Shown: positions 46,501-55,872, counted from the stretch's first letter. The stretch is 64,000 nucleotides of DNA from Candidatus Kapaibacterium sp. (GCA_028284775.1 JANQRB010000021.1:143463-207462), one strand, 5' to 3'. The notes: generated by a model from the letters alone, not told the origin. Made by a program: numbers and translations.

Positions 46501-47823
46501 TCCTTTCACTAATTGATTGAAATAGCGCAGCGCCCACCACTGTGACCGGCGCGCTTCGTCAAATCCGTAAAATCGAAATACGCGCGCATTATCACCCGTT
46601 GCATCATTGTGCTGCCTCAAAGCGTCGAGATCGTCGGTTATGATGCTCCGGAAGAGGTTGTCGTAGTCGCCGCGAAAAAGTTTCTGAGAATGCGGCGTCT
46701 CAAAACGCAGCCAGCTAACAGCAATGTCGGCGACCGGATTGTAGTCCACTTCGATATTCAGACTGCTTAGTTTATCATTGGGATCGACACCGATCGGAAT
46801 GTTAAGAGGTCTATCGCGCATCGAAGGATTTACACTTTGAAATGGCAATTCGAAGTAAGCAGTTATTGTAACATCGGGATCGCCGGATGAAAGGGTCGGC
46901 AGCATCCCCCAACGAATTTCGATCTCACTCGTTTCACCGTCCGCCATTGGATACACTTTGCCGCGATTGTTGTGATTCTGGCTCTGAAACAAGGTGGGGT
47001 GAGGCGCTTTCAGGAAGCGGATGTCGCCGGTATTGTTGTCCCGTGTTATAAACGGCGCTCTTATGCGCAAAATCACGGTCTCGTCGTCTAGCAAGGGATC
47101 ATCGTTCAAACGCCGGAGATTAATTGACAGGTGCATCCGCCGGCCGTTATAGTCGTCGAACTGGCTGCCCGAAAACTCGCCGACGAAAAACAGCTCGTCG
47201 TTCGGCCAGGGATCTGCCAGCACGCGTACATCTCCCGAGGCATTCGAGAAGTCCTGTGCCCGTAAGGAGTAGCGATAAAGATTGTCAATCCACTCCCTAC
47301 CGCCATCGGTATGACGTGTTCGGAAGCCGAAGGCCGCGCCGCTCGGGTCCTCGCCGTGCGCGCCGTCGTTAAACGGAGTGAACTCACCCTGCAGAGCCTG
47401 ATCGATGTCAACCACAGGGCTGTAATGCATCGCTTGCGCATGAAGGCCTTTCAGCGCTTCTATACCGCCGCCCGAAATGCCTGCCCATTCCAAACCATCG
47501 ACAATCGTTTTTTCCTGGCAAACCCAGATCAGGTCCATATTCTCCACGGCGTCAGGATAGAATTGGCGGCTGCCGCCATGCCAGGCATTCATAAACAAAG
47601 ACTCGCTTAACTTTTTCGGCGGCCGGTCGCCCCAGTTCCAGCTTAGCAAGAAGTCGGATTGTTCTTCGTCCGCGGGCGCCAGCACATCCTCATAGCCGCT
47701 CAGGTCCAGCGCTGGCGGATCGCCGTTCTGCGCATGCGCCGTTGCCAGAAATGCGCAGAGCATTATACAGCACAGCATATACAGGCTGCGAGCTGCGGAA
47801 TTTTTTGACAGATTAAACAACAT
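43537..47823 (-). CDS. Giant secreted protein with Cys-rich repeats and T9SS sorting domain
   Basis: 1428 residues from ATG 47823, chosen for the signal peptide (MLCCIMLCAFLATAHAQ). Residues about 30-960 form an unrecognised globular region with glycosidase-like stretches (for example LLMWNALLLGAKGFVHYIGG near residue 640, reminiscent of beta-barrel glycoside hydrolases; no catalytic pair is claimed). From about residue 980 come at least three repeats with CC pairs (GSSCCDFATIDIQ, SECCDNLEARLVRVDDE, GDCCWLAQIRF, ESCCPVATARLEADPGAE, GCCRYNVFV). The last 90 residues (LAPNPAGNEVSLMYRLS to SVAVPLMIVR) are a type A T9SS sorting domain. It should be surface-exposed or secreted. It is monocistronic. 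Confidence 0.82.
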   Translation of the reverse strand: MLFNLSKNSAARSLYMLCCIMLCAFLATAHAQNGDPPALDLSGYEDVLAPADEEQSDFLLSWNWGDRPPKKLSESLFMNAWHGGSRQFYPDAVENMDLIWVCQEKTIVDGLEWAGISGGGIEALKGLHAQAMHYSPVVDIDQALQGEFTPFNDGAHGEDPSGAAFGFRTRHTDGGREWIDNLYRYSLRAQDFSNASGDVRVLADPWPNDELFFVGEFSGSQFDDYNGRRMHLSINLRRLNDDPLLDDETVILRIRAPFITRDNNTGDIRFLKAPHPTLFQSQNHNNRGKVYPMADGETSEIEIRWGMLPTLSSGDPDVTITAYFELPFQSVNPSMRDRPLNIPIGVDPNDKLSSLNIEVDYNPVADIAVSWLRFETPHSQKLFRGDYDNLFRSIITDDLDALRQHNDATGDNARVFRFYGFDEARRSQWWALRYFNQLVKGRIASELGTTSTVRRNPELSRYYDKMYHYMVEPKESWGIGDIPLTQTASPPYILQGGSGDDVPSLDYELDFTHEDQPVGDDNLQTHFETWMRFNPDSQDPNSQPNKRWMYPPISDANAYNNFIRATGVGTRGSVQGFFENSLVMNYINNSNFLFNDKPWWMQMWIFSHWFGEVGRATPVSVRNHRPKTGEEIRLLMWNALLLGAKGFVHYIGGTGHMNPDPNTKHNVKAGFVNTYNLPPGWGLGLLRNPNIGGDFLLLEPGQSDNAGILNRIGSANYDDIKNGLLSDNANTGLLNNKLYIGQQSVRVEVYDIHRWIEGISGIGAYESVGDLLMDLRLGAWYDLGFRDKSTDWGEVAKSPEHLSRLQTLVDLSNIEADFFNNNLNGIDDRVTDNGVTFRTTEDRFFSVSYLENINENPAEVVYFGVLNRLTNPTVQSADPPSNSNPFQLHPDNTPPLDPVYFYSTEEFRDEWMNNANVNQYSQAGSRTIRIPFSHSGPIRIQELGSTQTFTLNPGELFEIDFLPGEGKLFRIELQPDGSSCCDFATIDIQAADASCCSDFTIDIEGGGCPIFAVEIVADDLSFSNVNWAGNTPDETIVQSKSTLFRRATAFTPGLITGSLCRTNSRKPIIVRLLGQQGDVVCARSLDAPCLSECCDNLEARLVRVDDEQGDCCWLAQIRFNSPICHELDVFGIDIVQVDNNAGTSIQESFPYPESQAIWFGDGETWITVGQICQAEVNGEFDIVLRPQDQNADPFCSRTVRPECEAESCCPVATARLEADPGAEGCCRYNVFVQQDINDDCVVYGIRLVNATAHVDIDINSIYDTGEDVSVVLINELLVGTVCLIDPCDPVFNNCPYFTADIHVQYLDKNGKPMCEDILTAGCGPQPPGNQKQAGDELRVQSELSPLLELAPNPAGNEVSLMYRLSGIAEIRIEILNSLGQVLRLVEQSKKGPGEYRYSFDSSQLSPGAYFVRLSDGNSSVAVPLMIVR

Positions 47824-48755
47824 TGCGATCTGCCTGTCAAATGAAGCGCAACCCCTGATCCCGGTCTGTTTACTCGTCGTTCGAATGATCTTCAATTCCA
47901 TAGCTGTCACCTTATTTGTAAGATTTGTTTAACTCATGACGCTGCATCCGAAGCTAATACCAAAGAATGCTTCGGGCACGATCCATCGCAGAGCGAAACG
48001 GGAACTCCGGTTCTTTACACTGCCCTACAGCCTCGCAGGGTGAATCAGGTTTGAGACCATACTATTCATAGCAGTTGGGCCGAAATGGTAACCACGTTTT
48101 GTGCTTCATAGGAGATAACAGGAAGGCAAACAAAGAGTGGCCGCAAGTGATAGGTCGGACGGCCACTGGTATCACGAAAGTTTTTCGGCGGAATTTGCTC
48201 ATAACAGGGAATGACCCCAGCTCTCAAGAGAGTCGGCGCTTCATTGCCGGCAATACTGCGGCCTTGCGTCTGGCGGACAAGCGTCGGGATCGGAATTGCA
48301 ACGACGATTAGCGAAACATGTGGACCTGAAGAGCGACGGCGGACCGCTCTCCTCAGTACTTCGCAAGAAATTTTCAACCTGAGTCGATTTATGATTTTCC
48401 CTTGCGCTTCCCCCGCCCTCGTGCTATCTTCAGCATCCTTTAACTGCTCTTTGCATACATTCCGGAAATCATCCCGCCGTACAGCAATTCGAGGCCAGGC
48501 ATCAATAACTGTTGTCTCTTCATCATTCGCAGGTGTTCGTGGCAGGATGGCAAAGAACGGTCCACTCGTTTGTTCTTTATTCTAACATTCGATCTCGGCA
48601 GTGCCGACTGGGACTAATTATGTTCGAGAGCTCCGGCACAAGGTAAATTCGGTTGAGTCTGCACGATTCGGAACGAAGACGCGCGCGCTGCCCCAGCAAG
48701 CTTGAGTCTGTCAAGCGTTGCTGTTTGGTATTCCGCGAATCAAGGATTATTGTGT
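47824..48755. other. Long intergenic region upstream of sdhC
   Basis: About 930 bases between the divergent giant T9SS gene and the sdh operon. Short open frames on both strands lack protein-like composition. It presumably holds the promoters of both. No RNA gene, repeat or terminator could be supported. Confidence 0.4.
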
Positions 48756-49559
48756 ATGACGCAAATCGATATGGCATTGCAAGGGCGTCGCTTCGGCGAA
48801 ACACAACGCCGCGACCTATGGTGGCTTCAGCCATTGGCCGTGTTTCTCGGTCTTTTCGCTTTTATTGTCTATGCAACATGGGCTGCCTTTCAGGGCGAGC
48901 ATTACAGCTATGGCCCCTACCTCTCACCTTTTTATTCACCGGAAATTTTCGGTAGCTCCTCACATGCCTGGTTCGGCCCGCAACCCGGATGGTGGCCCGC
49001 CTGGCTGCCTTTTTCACCAGCCTTTCTCATACTGTGGGCGGTAGGCGGTTTTCGCTTTACCTGTTACTATTACCGGGGCGCGTATTACAAGGCATTTTGG
49101 GGCGATCCGCCGGCCTGCACCGTTGGTGAAGCTCGCAAAAGCTACCGCGGAGAACATTCCTTTCCGCTCATCATGCAAAATATTCATCGCTACTTTCTCT
49201 ACGTGGCGCTCGTGTTTCTGATTTTCCTGGCGCATGATGTCTGGAAAGCGCTTTGGTTCACCGATCAGGCCAGCGGCGAAGTCAGCTTCGGCATCGGCGT
49301 GGGCACCCTGGTGCTGACTGTGAATGTCGTCCTGCTCGGTTCCTATACCCTCGGTTGCCATTCACTGCGGCATCTGGTCGGAGGCGTCAAAAACATGTTG
49401 GCCGGGACGCCGATACGCCGGCGAGCCTATGCCTGCGTCAGTTGTCTCAATCGCGCTCACATGCGCTGGGCCTGGCTCAGCCTTTTTTGGGTCGGCTTTT
49501 CGGACATTTATGTACGACTGTGTTCGATGGGCGTCTGGACCGACTGGAGGATCGTTTGA
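48756..49559 (+). CDS. sdhC: Succinate dehydrogenase membrane subunit (five-helix SdhC)
   Basis: 267 residues from ATG 48756 with AAGGA upstream. Five membrane helices are visible: LQPLAVFLGLFAFIVYATWA, WLPFSPAFLILWAVGGF, YFLYVALVFLIFLAHDVW, FGIGVGTLVLTVNVVLLGSY and RWAWLSLFWVGFSDIYVRL. The conserved middle (YYYRGAYYKAFWGDPPACTV and QNIHRYFLYV) matches the single long anchor of the SdhC-type found in the mycobacterial Sdh1 class rather than the two-protein E. coli anchor. It binds quinone for the complex II reaction. Its stop overlaps the sdhA start in TGATG. Confidence 0.88.
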   Translation: MTQIDMALQGRRFGETQRRDLWWLQPLAVFLGLFAFIVYATWAAFQGEHYSYGPYLSPFYSPEIFGSSSHAWFGPQPGWWPAWLPFSPAFLILWAVGGFRFTCYYYRGAYYKAFWGDPPACTVGEARKSYRGEHSFPLIMQNIHRYFLYVALVFLIFLAHDVWKALWFTDQASGEVSFGIGVGTLVLTVNVVLLGSYTLGCHSLRHLVGGVKNMLAGTPIRRRAYACVSCLNRAHMRWAWLSLFWVGFSDIYVRLCSMGVWTDWRIV

Positions 49560-51382
49560 TGGCACAGTACGAACGATTCGAACATGATGTGTTAGTGGTG
49601 GGTGCCGGCGGGGCGGGTCTGCGCGCCGCCATCGAAGCTTCAGCGGCCGGCGTCAGTGTCTGTGTCGTCTCCAAGTCGCTGCTCGGCAAGGCTCATACTG
49701 TTATGGCTGAAGGTGGCATGGCGGCGGCAATCGGCAACGTGGACGAGCGCGATTCCTGGCGCGTCCATTTTACCGACACGATGCGCGGCGGCCAATATCT
49801 CAATCACCCGCGGATGGCGGAGCTGCACGCCAAGGAAGCGCCGGATCGCGTCCGCGAGCTGGAGGCCTGGGGCGCTCTCTTCGATCGCACGCGCGAGGGA
49901 CGCATCCTGCAGCGCAATTTCGGCGGTCACAAATATCCGCGCCTTGCCCATGTGGGCGACCGCACCGGCCTTGAAATGATTCGTACGCTGCAGGATCATG
50001 GCATTCACCAGGGCATCGATTTCTACATGGAGCACAGCATTTTCGCCCTGTTGAAAGATGGCGACCGCATAACGGGCGCCCTGGGCTATGATCGCGAACG
50101 AGGACGTTTTCGACTCTTTCAGGCCAAGGCCATTGTACTGGCTTCGGGGGGGATCGGACGGGCATTCAAAATCACCAGCAACTCCTGGGAATACACCGGC
50201 GACGGCCACGCGCTGGCTTATCGCGCCGGCGCCGAATTGATGGATATGGAATTCGTGCAGTTTCATCCCACAGGCATGGTCTGGCCTCCCAGCGTGCGCG
50301 GCATACTGGTGACCGAAGGGGTACGCGGCGAAGGCGGCATTCTGAAGAATTCGGAAGGCAAGCGATTCATGTTCGAGGACATTCCGGATCTGTATGTTAA
50401 CCAGACGGCTGATAATCCGGAGGAGGGCTGGCGTTATACCCAGGGCGACCGCGACGCGCGGCGTCCTCCCGAGTTGTTAACTCGCGATCACGTAGCCCGC
50501 TGTATTGTTCGCGAGATTCGCGAGGGACGCGGCAGCGACCATGGCGGCGTCTACCTCGATATCGCCTGGATAGCCGAGAAGCTACCGAACTCCGTAGACC
50601 ACATCAAAAAGAAGCTGCCCAGTATGTATCATCAGTTTAAGGAACTGGCGGGCATCGATATTACGCAGGAGCCAATGGAAGTAGGACCGACGACGCACTA
50701 TGTCATGGGTGGCATTCGGGTCGATGGCGACTCGCAGATGTCCACGACGGTGCCAGGTCTCTTTGCCGCCGGCGAATGCGCATCTGGTCTGCACGGCGCC
50801 AACCGGCTCGGCGGCAACTCGCTCTCCGACTTGCTTGTTTTCGGCAAACGCGCCGGTGAATATGCAGCGGCATTCGCCAAAGAGCATGGAGCGGGCGCCA
50901 TCGATGAGAGTCAGGTGGAAGCCGAGATGCGCAAGGCTCTTGCCCCCTTTGAACGCGACGGTGCCGCCGACGCCGAAAACCCCTTTCAGGTGCAATACGA
51001 TCTGCAGGATATGATGCAAAGCCATGTCGGCATCGTACGCAATGAGAAGGAAATGGCAGAGGCGCTTGATCATATTCGAAAGTTCGGTGAGCGAGCCGCC
51101 AAAGTGTCCTGCGGTGTTAATCGCGAATACAATCCCGCCTGGCATACGGCGCTCGATCTTCAGAATCTGCTGACAGTGGCCGAAGCTGTAGCGCGCGCCG
51201 GGCTGGAACGCAAGGAAAGCCGCGGCGCTCACTTCCGTGAGGATTATCCTGCCAAAGACGCCGAATACGGCCGCTTCAATATCGTGCTGACAAAGGGCAA
51301 CGACGGGAATATGCAGGTTAAACGAGAAGCGCTGCGCGAAACACGCGACGACCTTAAAGAAATTATCGAGGAGTTGAAATAA
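49559..51382 (+). CDS. sdhA: Succinate dehydrogenase flavoprotein subunit
   Basis: 607 residues from ATG 49559. The dinucleotide motif VVGAGGAGLRAAIEASAAG, the covalent-FAD histidine region GKAHTVMAEGGMAAAIG, the substrate-site QFHPTGMVWPPSV and the late GANRLGGNSLSDLLVFG are all intact. It oxidises succinate to fumarate and passes electrons through FAD to SdhB. It overlaps sdhC by one base and sdhB by one base (TAATG), so translation of the three is probably coupled. Confidence 0.96.
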   Translation: MAQYERFEHDVLVVGAGGAGLRAAIEASAAGVSVCVVSKSLLGKAHTVMAEGGMAAAIGNVDERDSWRVHFTDTMRGGQYLNHPRMAELHAKEAPDRVRELEAWGALFDRTREGRILQRNFGGHKYPRLAHVGDRTGLEMIRTLQDHGIHQGIDFYMEHSIFALLKDGDRITGALGYDRERGRFRLFQAKAIVLASGGIGRAFKITSNSWEYTGDGHALAYRAGAELMDMEFVQFHPTGMVWPPSVRGILVTEGVRGEGGILKNSEGKRFMFEDIPDLYVNQTADNPEEGWRYTQGDRDARRPPELLTRDHVARCIVREIREGRGSDHGGVYLDIAWIAEKLPNSVDHIKKKLPSMYHQFKELAGIDITQEPMEVGPTTHYVMGGIRVDGDSQMSTTVPGLFAAGECASGLHGANRLGGNSLSDLLVFGKRAGEYAAAFAKEHGAGAIDESQVEAEMRKALAPFERDGAADAENPFQVQYDLQDMMQSHVGIVRNEKEMAEALDHIRKFGERAAKVSCGVNREYNPAWHTALDLQNLLTVAEAVARAGLERKESRGAHFREDYPAKDAEYGRFNIVLTKGNDGNMQVKREALRETRDDLKEIIEELK

Positions 51383-52146
51383 TGGCGAGCGCGACTTTCA
51401 GCATTTGGCGCGGCGACGCCAGCGGCGGCCGCTTTCAAGATTATACTACCGAAGTTTCCGACGGCATGGTTGTGCTTGACGCTGTACACACGATTCAGGC
51501 CGAACAAGCCGGCGACATGGCCGTCCGCTGGAATTGCAAGGCAGGCAAATGCGGATCTTGTTCAGCTGAAATTAATGGCAAGCCGCGCCTGATGTGCATG
51601 ACGCGCCTCGGCGATCTACCGCTCGATAAGCCGGTCAGTATCGAGCCGATGCGTTCCTTCCCGGTAATCAGAGATCTGGTGACGGATGTCTCCTGGAACT
51701 ATCGTGTTAAAGCAAAGATCAAAAAGTTTAAGCCGCGCAAGCCTGATAATGAGGACGGCACCTGGAATATGGACCAAAGCGATGTCGATCGGGTGCAGGA
51801 GTTTCGCAAATGTATCGAGTGTTTCCTTTGCCAGGACGTCTGCCACGTGCTGCGCGAGCATCATCTGCATAATGAGTTTAGCGGACCGCGCTTTATGGTC
51901 CACATTGCCGGACTCGAGATGCACCCGCTCGACACCGAAGATCGTCTGGCGGACCTTAAAGAACGTGATGGTATCGGCTACTGTAACATTACGAAATGTT
52001 GTACCAAGGTATGTCCCGAAGGTATTACCATAACCGACAACGCAATTATCCCGCTCAAGGAACGAGTGGTAGATGAATTTTACGATCCACTGCGCAAGTT
52101 TTTCAGCAAATTCAAACGCAGGAATACGACCGGGGACGAGGATTAA
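51382..52146 (+). CDS. sdhB: Succinate dehydrogenase iron-sulfur subunit
   Basis: 254 residues. The [2Fe-2S] plant-ferredoxin domain has CKAGKCGSCSAEINGKPRLMC; the C-terminal ferredoxin-like domain has CIECFLCQDVC and CNITKCCTKVCPEG for the [4Fe-4S] and third clusters. It carries electrons from SdhA to the quinone site in SdhC. The basic, lysine-rich linker KAKIKKFKPRKPDNEDG and a C-terminal KFKRRN extension are typical of this class. Confidence 0.96.
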   Translation: MASATFSIWRGDASGGRFQDYTTEVSDGMVVLDAVHTIQAEQAGDMAVRWNCKAGKCGSCSAEINGKPRLMCMTRLGDLPLDKPVSIEPMRSFPVIRDLVTDVSWNYRVKAKIKKFKPRKPDNEDGTWNMDQSDVDRVQEFRKCIECFLCQDVCHVLREHHLHNEFSGPRFMVHIAGLEMHPLDTEDRLADLKERDGIGYCNITKCCTKVCPEGITITDNAIIPLKERVVDEFYDPLRKFFSKFKRRNTTGDED

Positions 52147-52181
52147 CGCGCCCGGCCCGGTCCTTACAGGGAGAATGAAGC

Positions 52182-52679
52182 ATGTTTAAACTAAAACCAC
52201 TGTCGGCGGACGGCGTGCAGGCGGCGTTCGAAAAAGCCGAACGCTATCGTTTGCTTAATGAACCGATCGAGGCCGAGAGCATCTGCCTGGATATCCTCGA
52301 GGTGGATAAAGACAATCATGATGCCCGAATTACCCTGATCCTGGCCCTCGCCGATCAGTTGGAGCACCGCATGAATCGCTCCATCAGTCGGGTGGGCAAA
52401 TTGATTGCGGTGCTGGAATCGGAGTATGAACGCTGGTATTATTCCGGAATCGTTTCGGAGCGCATGGGCAAAGCGGCATTACATTCAGGTACGCCCGGTT
52501 GTAAGTACGACGCCTATGAATGGCTGATCGAAGCGATGGAACAATATGAAAAAGCCGAAGCGCTTCGCCCACCCGGTCACGACGATGCCTTATTGCGTTG
52601 GAATACCTGCGCCAGGATGATACGGGACGGCAAGCTGCAGCAACGTCCGAATGACGATTTCGAACCTTATCTGGAATAG
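52182..52679 (+). CDS. TPR-like protein following sdhB
   Basis: 165 residues from ATG 52182 behind AGGGAGAA, 35 bases after sdhB. Helical, with TPR-like stretches (AFEKAERYRLLNEPIEAESI, DAYEWLIEAMEQYEKAEALR) and a WYYSGIVSERMGKAALHSG middle. No signal peptide or cofactor motif. Its position makes it a probable fourth gene of the sdh operon; a role in complex II assembly or regulation is only inferred from location. Confidence 0.7.
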   Translation: MFKLKPLSADGVQAAFEKAERYRLLNEPIEAESICLDILEVDKDNHDARITLILALADQLEHRMNRSISRVGKLIAVLESEYERWYYSGIVSERMGKAALHSGTPGCKYDAYEWLIEAMEQYEKAEALRPPGHDDALLRWNTCARMIRDGKLQQRPNDDFEPYLE

Positions 52680-53037
52680 GATCGTCGGTCTGTCCCCAAA
52701 GTGAAATCATTGTGATTGCTGTAAACATTAGCCGAACCGACTAGTGCCCGCCGCCATCTCCGTCCGGCGTCAGGAGTGCCTGGACATCTCGTGCGCCTCT
52801 GGCAGTCTGCGACTCGTCCACTCCTTTCTACCACTGCCATTCCCAGGCTGCGCCCTCTGCCCGAGCTTCCCGAAACTTTTGTCGCAATTAATGTTCTTCC
52901 GCAACGTGGGAAGCTGAAATCGACCGATGACAGCAACGGTATCAATCGCACATTCAGTATATTTGTTGCGAAGGAATCGCTGGCTGCATGAGCAATGCCA
53001 TGTCAGACCTTCACCCCACTACTTAGATTTCTTGTGC
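52680..53037. other. Intergenic region upstream of the patatin gene
   Basis: 358 bases; the patatin frame is open from about 52927, but the signal peptide starts later. No terminator or RNA was seen. Confidence 0.35.
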
Positions 53038-55872
53038 ATGAGACTTTATTCAACCATAGCTAGCAGGATCGTCGCTTCTCGCCGGCCGCGAATGCCCTGG
53101 CGTCGATTGTTGACCTCACTGACGGCGCTGCTTGCCCTGGGTACTCTCTCAGCGCAAGAACTGCCGTTGGCCGGTTCCGGCATTCCCGGTCCCGACCTTG
53201 AAGCCGGGAAGCTGCAACAGAAAGACAGTCAGGCGGGGCGGACCGACCAGGTCGAGTTGCCCGATCCGCAATCATATCGCCCGCGGATTGCTCTTATTCT
53301 GAGCGGCGGCGGAGCGCGCGGGCTGGCGCAAATTGGTATCCTGGCGGAGTTAGAGCGGGCTGGTATCGTGCCTGATTATATCATCGGCACCAGTATGGGC
53401 GCTATCATAGGCGGACTGTATGCTGCCGGCTATTCGGCCCGTGAGCTGGATTCCCTCGTTACCGGCGCTCCCTGGGAAAAAATTCTGACAACCGGCAGCG
53501 AACGTGACCGCAGCGATCAGTTTCTGGACATGAAACACGACGCCGACCGCAGCCTCTTCACCCTGCGTTTTCAGAATTTCAGTTTCATCGTGCCCGAGGC
53601 TATCTCGGCTGGTCATCGCTTGACGGAATTTCTCAACGGCCTGGTCTGGAACGCACCCTACCATACCAACGGCGACTTTGACCGTTTGCGCTATCGCTTT
53701 CGCGCCATCGCCACCAACCTTGTCGACGGTACAACCGTCTCCCTGCGACGTGGCGATCTTGTAACAGCGATGCGGGCAAGCGCCACAGTGCCTCTGCGCT
53801 TCGCGCCGGTCAAGCTCGATTCGATGATTCTGGTTGACGGCGGTCTGCTCGCCAACATTCCCGTCGAAGCGGCCCGCGAATTTGCACCCGATATCATTGT
53901 GGCGGTAAATACAACCTCTCCCTTACTCGACTCCGACAAACTGAAAACGCCCTGGAATGTAGCTGATCAGGCGGTCACTGTTATGATCCGTCAACGGTCG
54001 GAAGTTGAGCGACAGCTGGCTGATTTTCTGATTGAACCGGATCTCGGCAGTCATCCGGCCGCGGACTTCAGCAATCTCGATACGCTAATCGACGCCGGCC
54101 GTCATGCCGCCCGCCAGGTTATTCCGGGCTTGAAGAGCCGGATTCGGCTTTGCCGCGACTCTCTCCTGCATAGTAATCATCTCCTGCCGCTGGCCGCACT
54201 GCCCGAGAAGTGGCGCTATAGCGCGGTGGCGCTGTCGGGATTTAACACCGGCGACTCCCTTGCCTTTATAGGCGACGATTGCCTGTCGAGTACTGATAAC
54301 GCGCTGTTCTGTTCAGACAACATTGCGCGGCTGGCGCAGTACCAGAAGGTGGCGCTGATGGGCGTCGACGGCAGTGGGAGCAGCAACAGCCTGCGTTTAC
54401 TTCGCATGACGGCAACTCCATATCCGGCAATCGGGCGGCTGAAGTTTAACGGAGTTGCGCCGGCAAACCTTCCGTTGCTCAATAAGATCGGCGAGCGCTT
54501 TGTCGGCCGGCAGTTCGACGGCGAATGCGTGCATGAACTTCGCGAGGCCATCGTGCGAAGCTACCGCAGGCAGGGGTACTCGCTGGCCGAAGTAACGCAG
54601 ATCGTCCAGGAAGCGAACGGCGATGTGCTGGTTTCCTGCCGCGAAGGTATTATCGCTTCAATTGTCGTGCAGGGCAATGAATCATCCACCCATCTCTTTG
54701 TCCGGCGTGAGCTGGAAATGACGGCAGGTCAGCCTTTTGACGCCGCGACGGCCCTTCGCGGCTGGAAATCCCTTATCAACACCGAAATATTCAGCAATGT
54801 CACCATCGAAACTCGGCTTGCCGATCACAGCGACAATATTGATGTCCTGGTTAATGTCCGAGAGCGCGGATCACAGATCGTTCGCCTGGGACTACGTGTC
54901 GATGACGAGCGCAACACACAACTTGGCCTGGATCTGGCGGAAGAGAATCTTTTTGGTTTAGGCCTCCGCAGTTCATTGCGCTTGGCCGGTGGATTGCGCA
55001 ATCAATACAGCCGTTTCACACTCATGGCTCCGCGATTCTTCGATACCTTCTGGACCGGACGCGTGGACGGCTACTATGCTCGCGACAAAAGTCGGATTTA
55101 TGGCCCGCGCGTAGAGTCAGGCACCAACACCTACGATCGGTTGCGCGACGGCGACGAGATTTACGAACGCTACGGCATTATGACTTCCATCGGACGTCAG
55201 ATCGAGAAGACCGGCAAACTTATCGGGCAGTTCCGCTACGAACTGCAGCGCAATTATCGTGACGATCGCGAGTCGACCGCTCCGGAATTCGAGCGCATCG
55301 CAACTTTTAAGATCGGGCTCGATTTCGATTCGCGCGATCGCATTGAATATGCCAGTACGGGACGGGTCGTACATCTCTCTTTCGAATCCTCGATCTTAAA
55401 TCTGCGCAACGACGTTAAGTTCGCAAGAGCGATTCTGGGCTATGAAGAGTACTTCGGTCTTGGGGCTCATACCCTGCACCCAAAACTGCAATTCGGCTTT
55501 GCCGACTTGACGGCGCCGCGGCCCGAGCTGTTCAGCATTGGCGGCCAACAGCAGTTTTATGGCATGCGCGAAGATGAAGAACGCGGCACCCAACTGGCCT
55601 TGGCTTCGCTGGAATACCGTCTCAAATCGCCGGTCGAAGTATTTTTCGACACGTATCTCTCCGCCCGCTACAATATCGGCTCAACCTGGGATAAACCGAC
55701 TCAAATCCGCATCAGCCAGCTCAAGCATGGCATCGGCTTCGGCGTCGGGCTCAATACGCCGATTGGGCCGGCCGATTTTTCCCTGGGGCGCGCTTTCTTT
55801 TTTACCCGCAATCCCGATCGAGTGATTTTTGGTCCGCTGCTGGCCTACTTCAGCATAGGGATGCCGATATGA
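53038..55872 (+). CDS. Patatin-like phospholipase fused to POTRA/Omp85 beta-barrel (type Vd-like)
   Basis: 944 residues from ATG 53038; ATG 53089 (MPWRRLLTSL) is another possible signal-peptide start. The signal segment ends near LSAQE. The patatin domain has the oxyanion hole SGGGARGLAQIGIL, the nucleophile GTSMGAIIGG and the catalytic aspartate in LVDGGLLANIPVEAA (residues about 90-250). A POTRA-like region (NRREL-type EGIIASIVVQGNESSTHLFV, RRELEMTAGQPF) follows, then about 300 residues of alternating beta strands ending SIGMPI, the Omp85 barrel. This matches PlpD-type (type Vd) secreted phospholipases, which transport their own patatin domain through the barrel. Outer membrane or secreted. 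Confidence 0.87.
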   Translation: MRLYSTIASRIVASRRPRMPWRRLLTSLTALLALGTLSAQELPLAGSGIPGPDLEAGKLQQKDSQAGRTDQVELPDPQSYRPRIALILSGGGARGLAQIGILAELERAGIVPDYIIGTSMGAIIGGLYAAGYSARELDSLVTGAPWEKILTTGSERDRSDQFLDMKHDADRSLFTLRFQNFSFIVPEAISAGHRLTEFLNGLVWNAPYHTNGDFDRLRYRFRAIATNLVDGTTVSLRRGDLVTAMRASATVPLRFAPVKLDSMILVDGGLLANIPVEAAREFAPDIIVAVNTTSPLLDSDKLKTPWNVADQAVTVMIRQRSEVERQLADFLIEPDLGSHPAADFSNLDTLIDAGRHAARQVIPGLKSRIRLCRDSLLHSNHLLPLAALPEKWRYSAVALSGFNTGDSLAFIGDDCLSSTDNALFCSDNIARLAQYQKVALMGVDGSGSSNSLRLLRMTATPYPAIGRLKFNGVAPANLPLLNKIGERFVGRQFDGECVHELREAIVRSYRRQGYSLAEVTQIVQEANGDVLVSCREGIIASIVVQGNESSTHLFVRRELEMTAGQPFDAATALRGWKSLINTEIFSNVTIETRLADHSDNIDVLVNVRERGSQIVRLGLRVDDERNTQLGLDLAEENLFGLGLRSSLRLAGGLRNQYSRFTLMAPRFFDTFWTGRVDGYYARDKSRIYGPRVESGTNTYDRLRDGDEIYERYGIMTSIGRQIEKTGKLIGQFRYELQRNYRDDRESTAPEFERIATFKIGLDFDSRDRIEYASTGRVVHLSFESSILNLRNDVKFARAILGYEEYFGLGAHTLHPKLQFGFADLTAPRPELFSIGGQQQFYGMREDEERGTQLALASLEYRLKSPVEVFFDTYLSARYNIGSTWDKPTQIRISQLKHGIGFGVGLNTPIGPADFSLGRAFFFTRNPDRVIFGPLLAYFSIGMPI

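Noticed and set aside
48066..48585. Several short frames upstream of sdhC
   Set aside because: Mutually overlapping frames on both strands, without start signals or protein-like composition.
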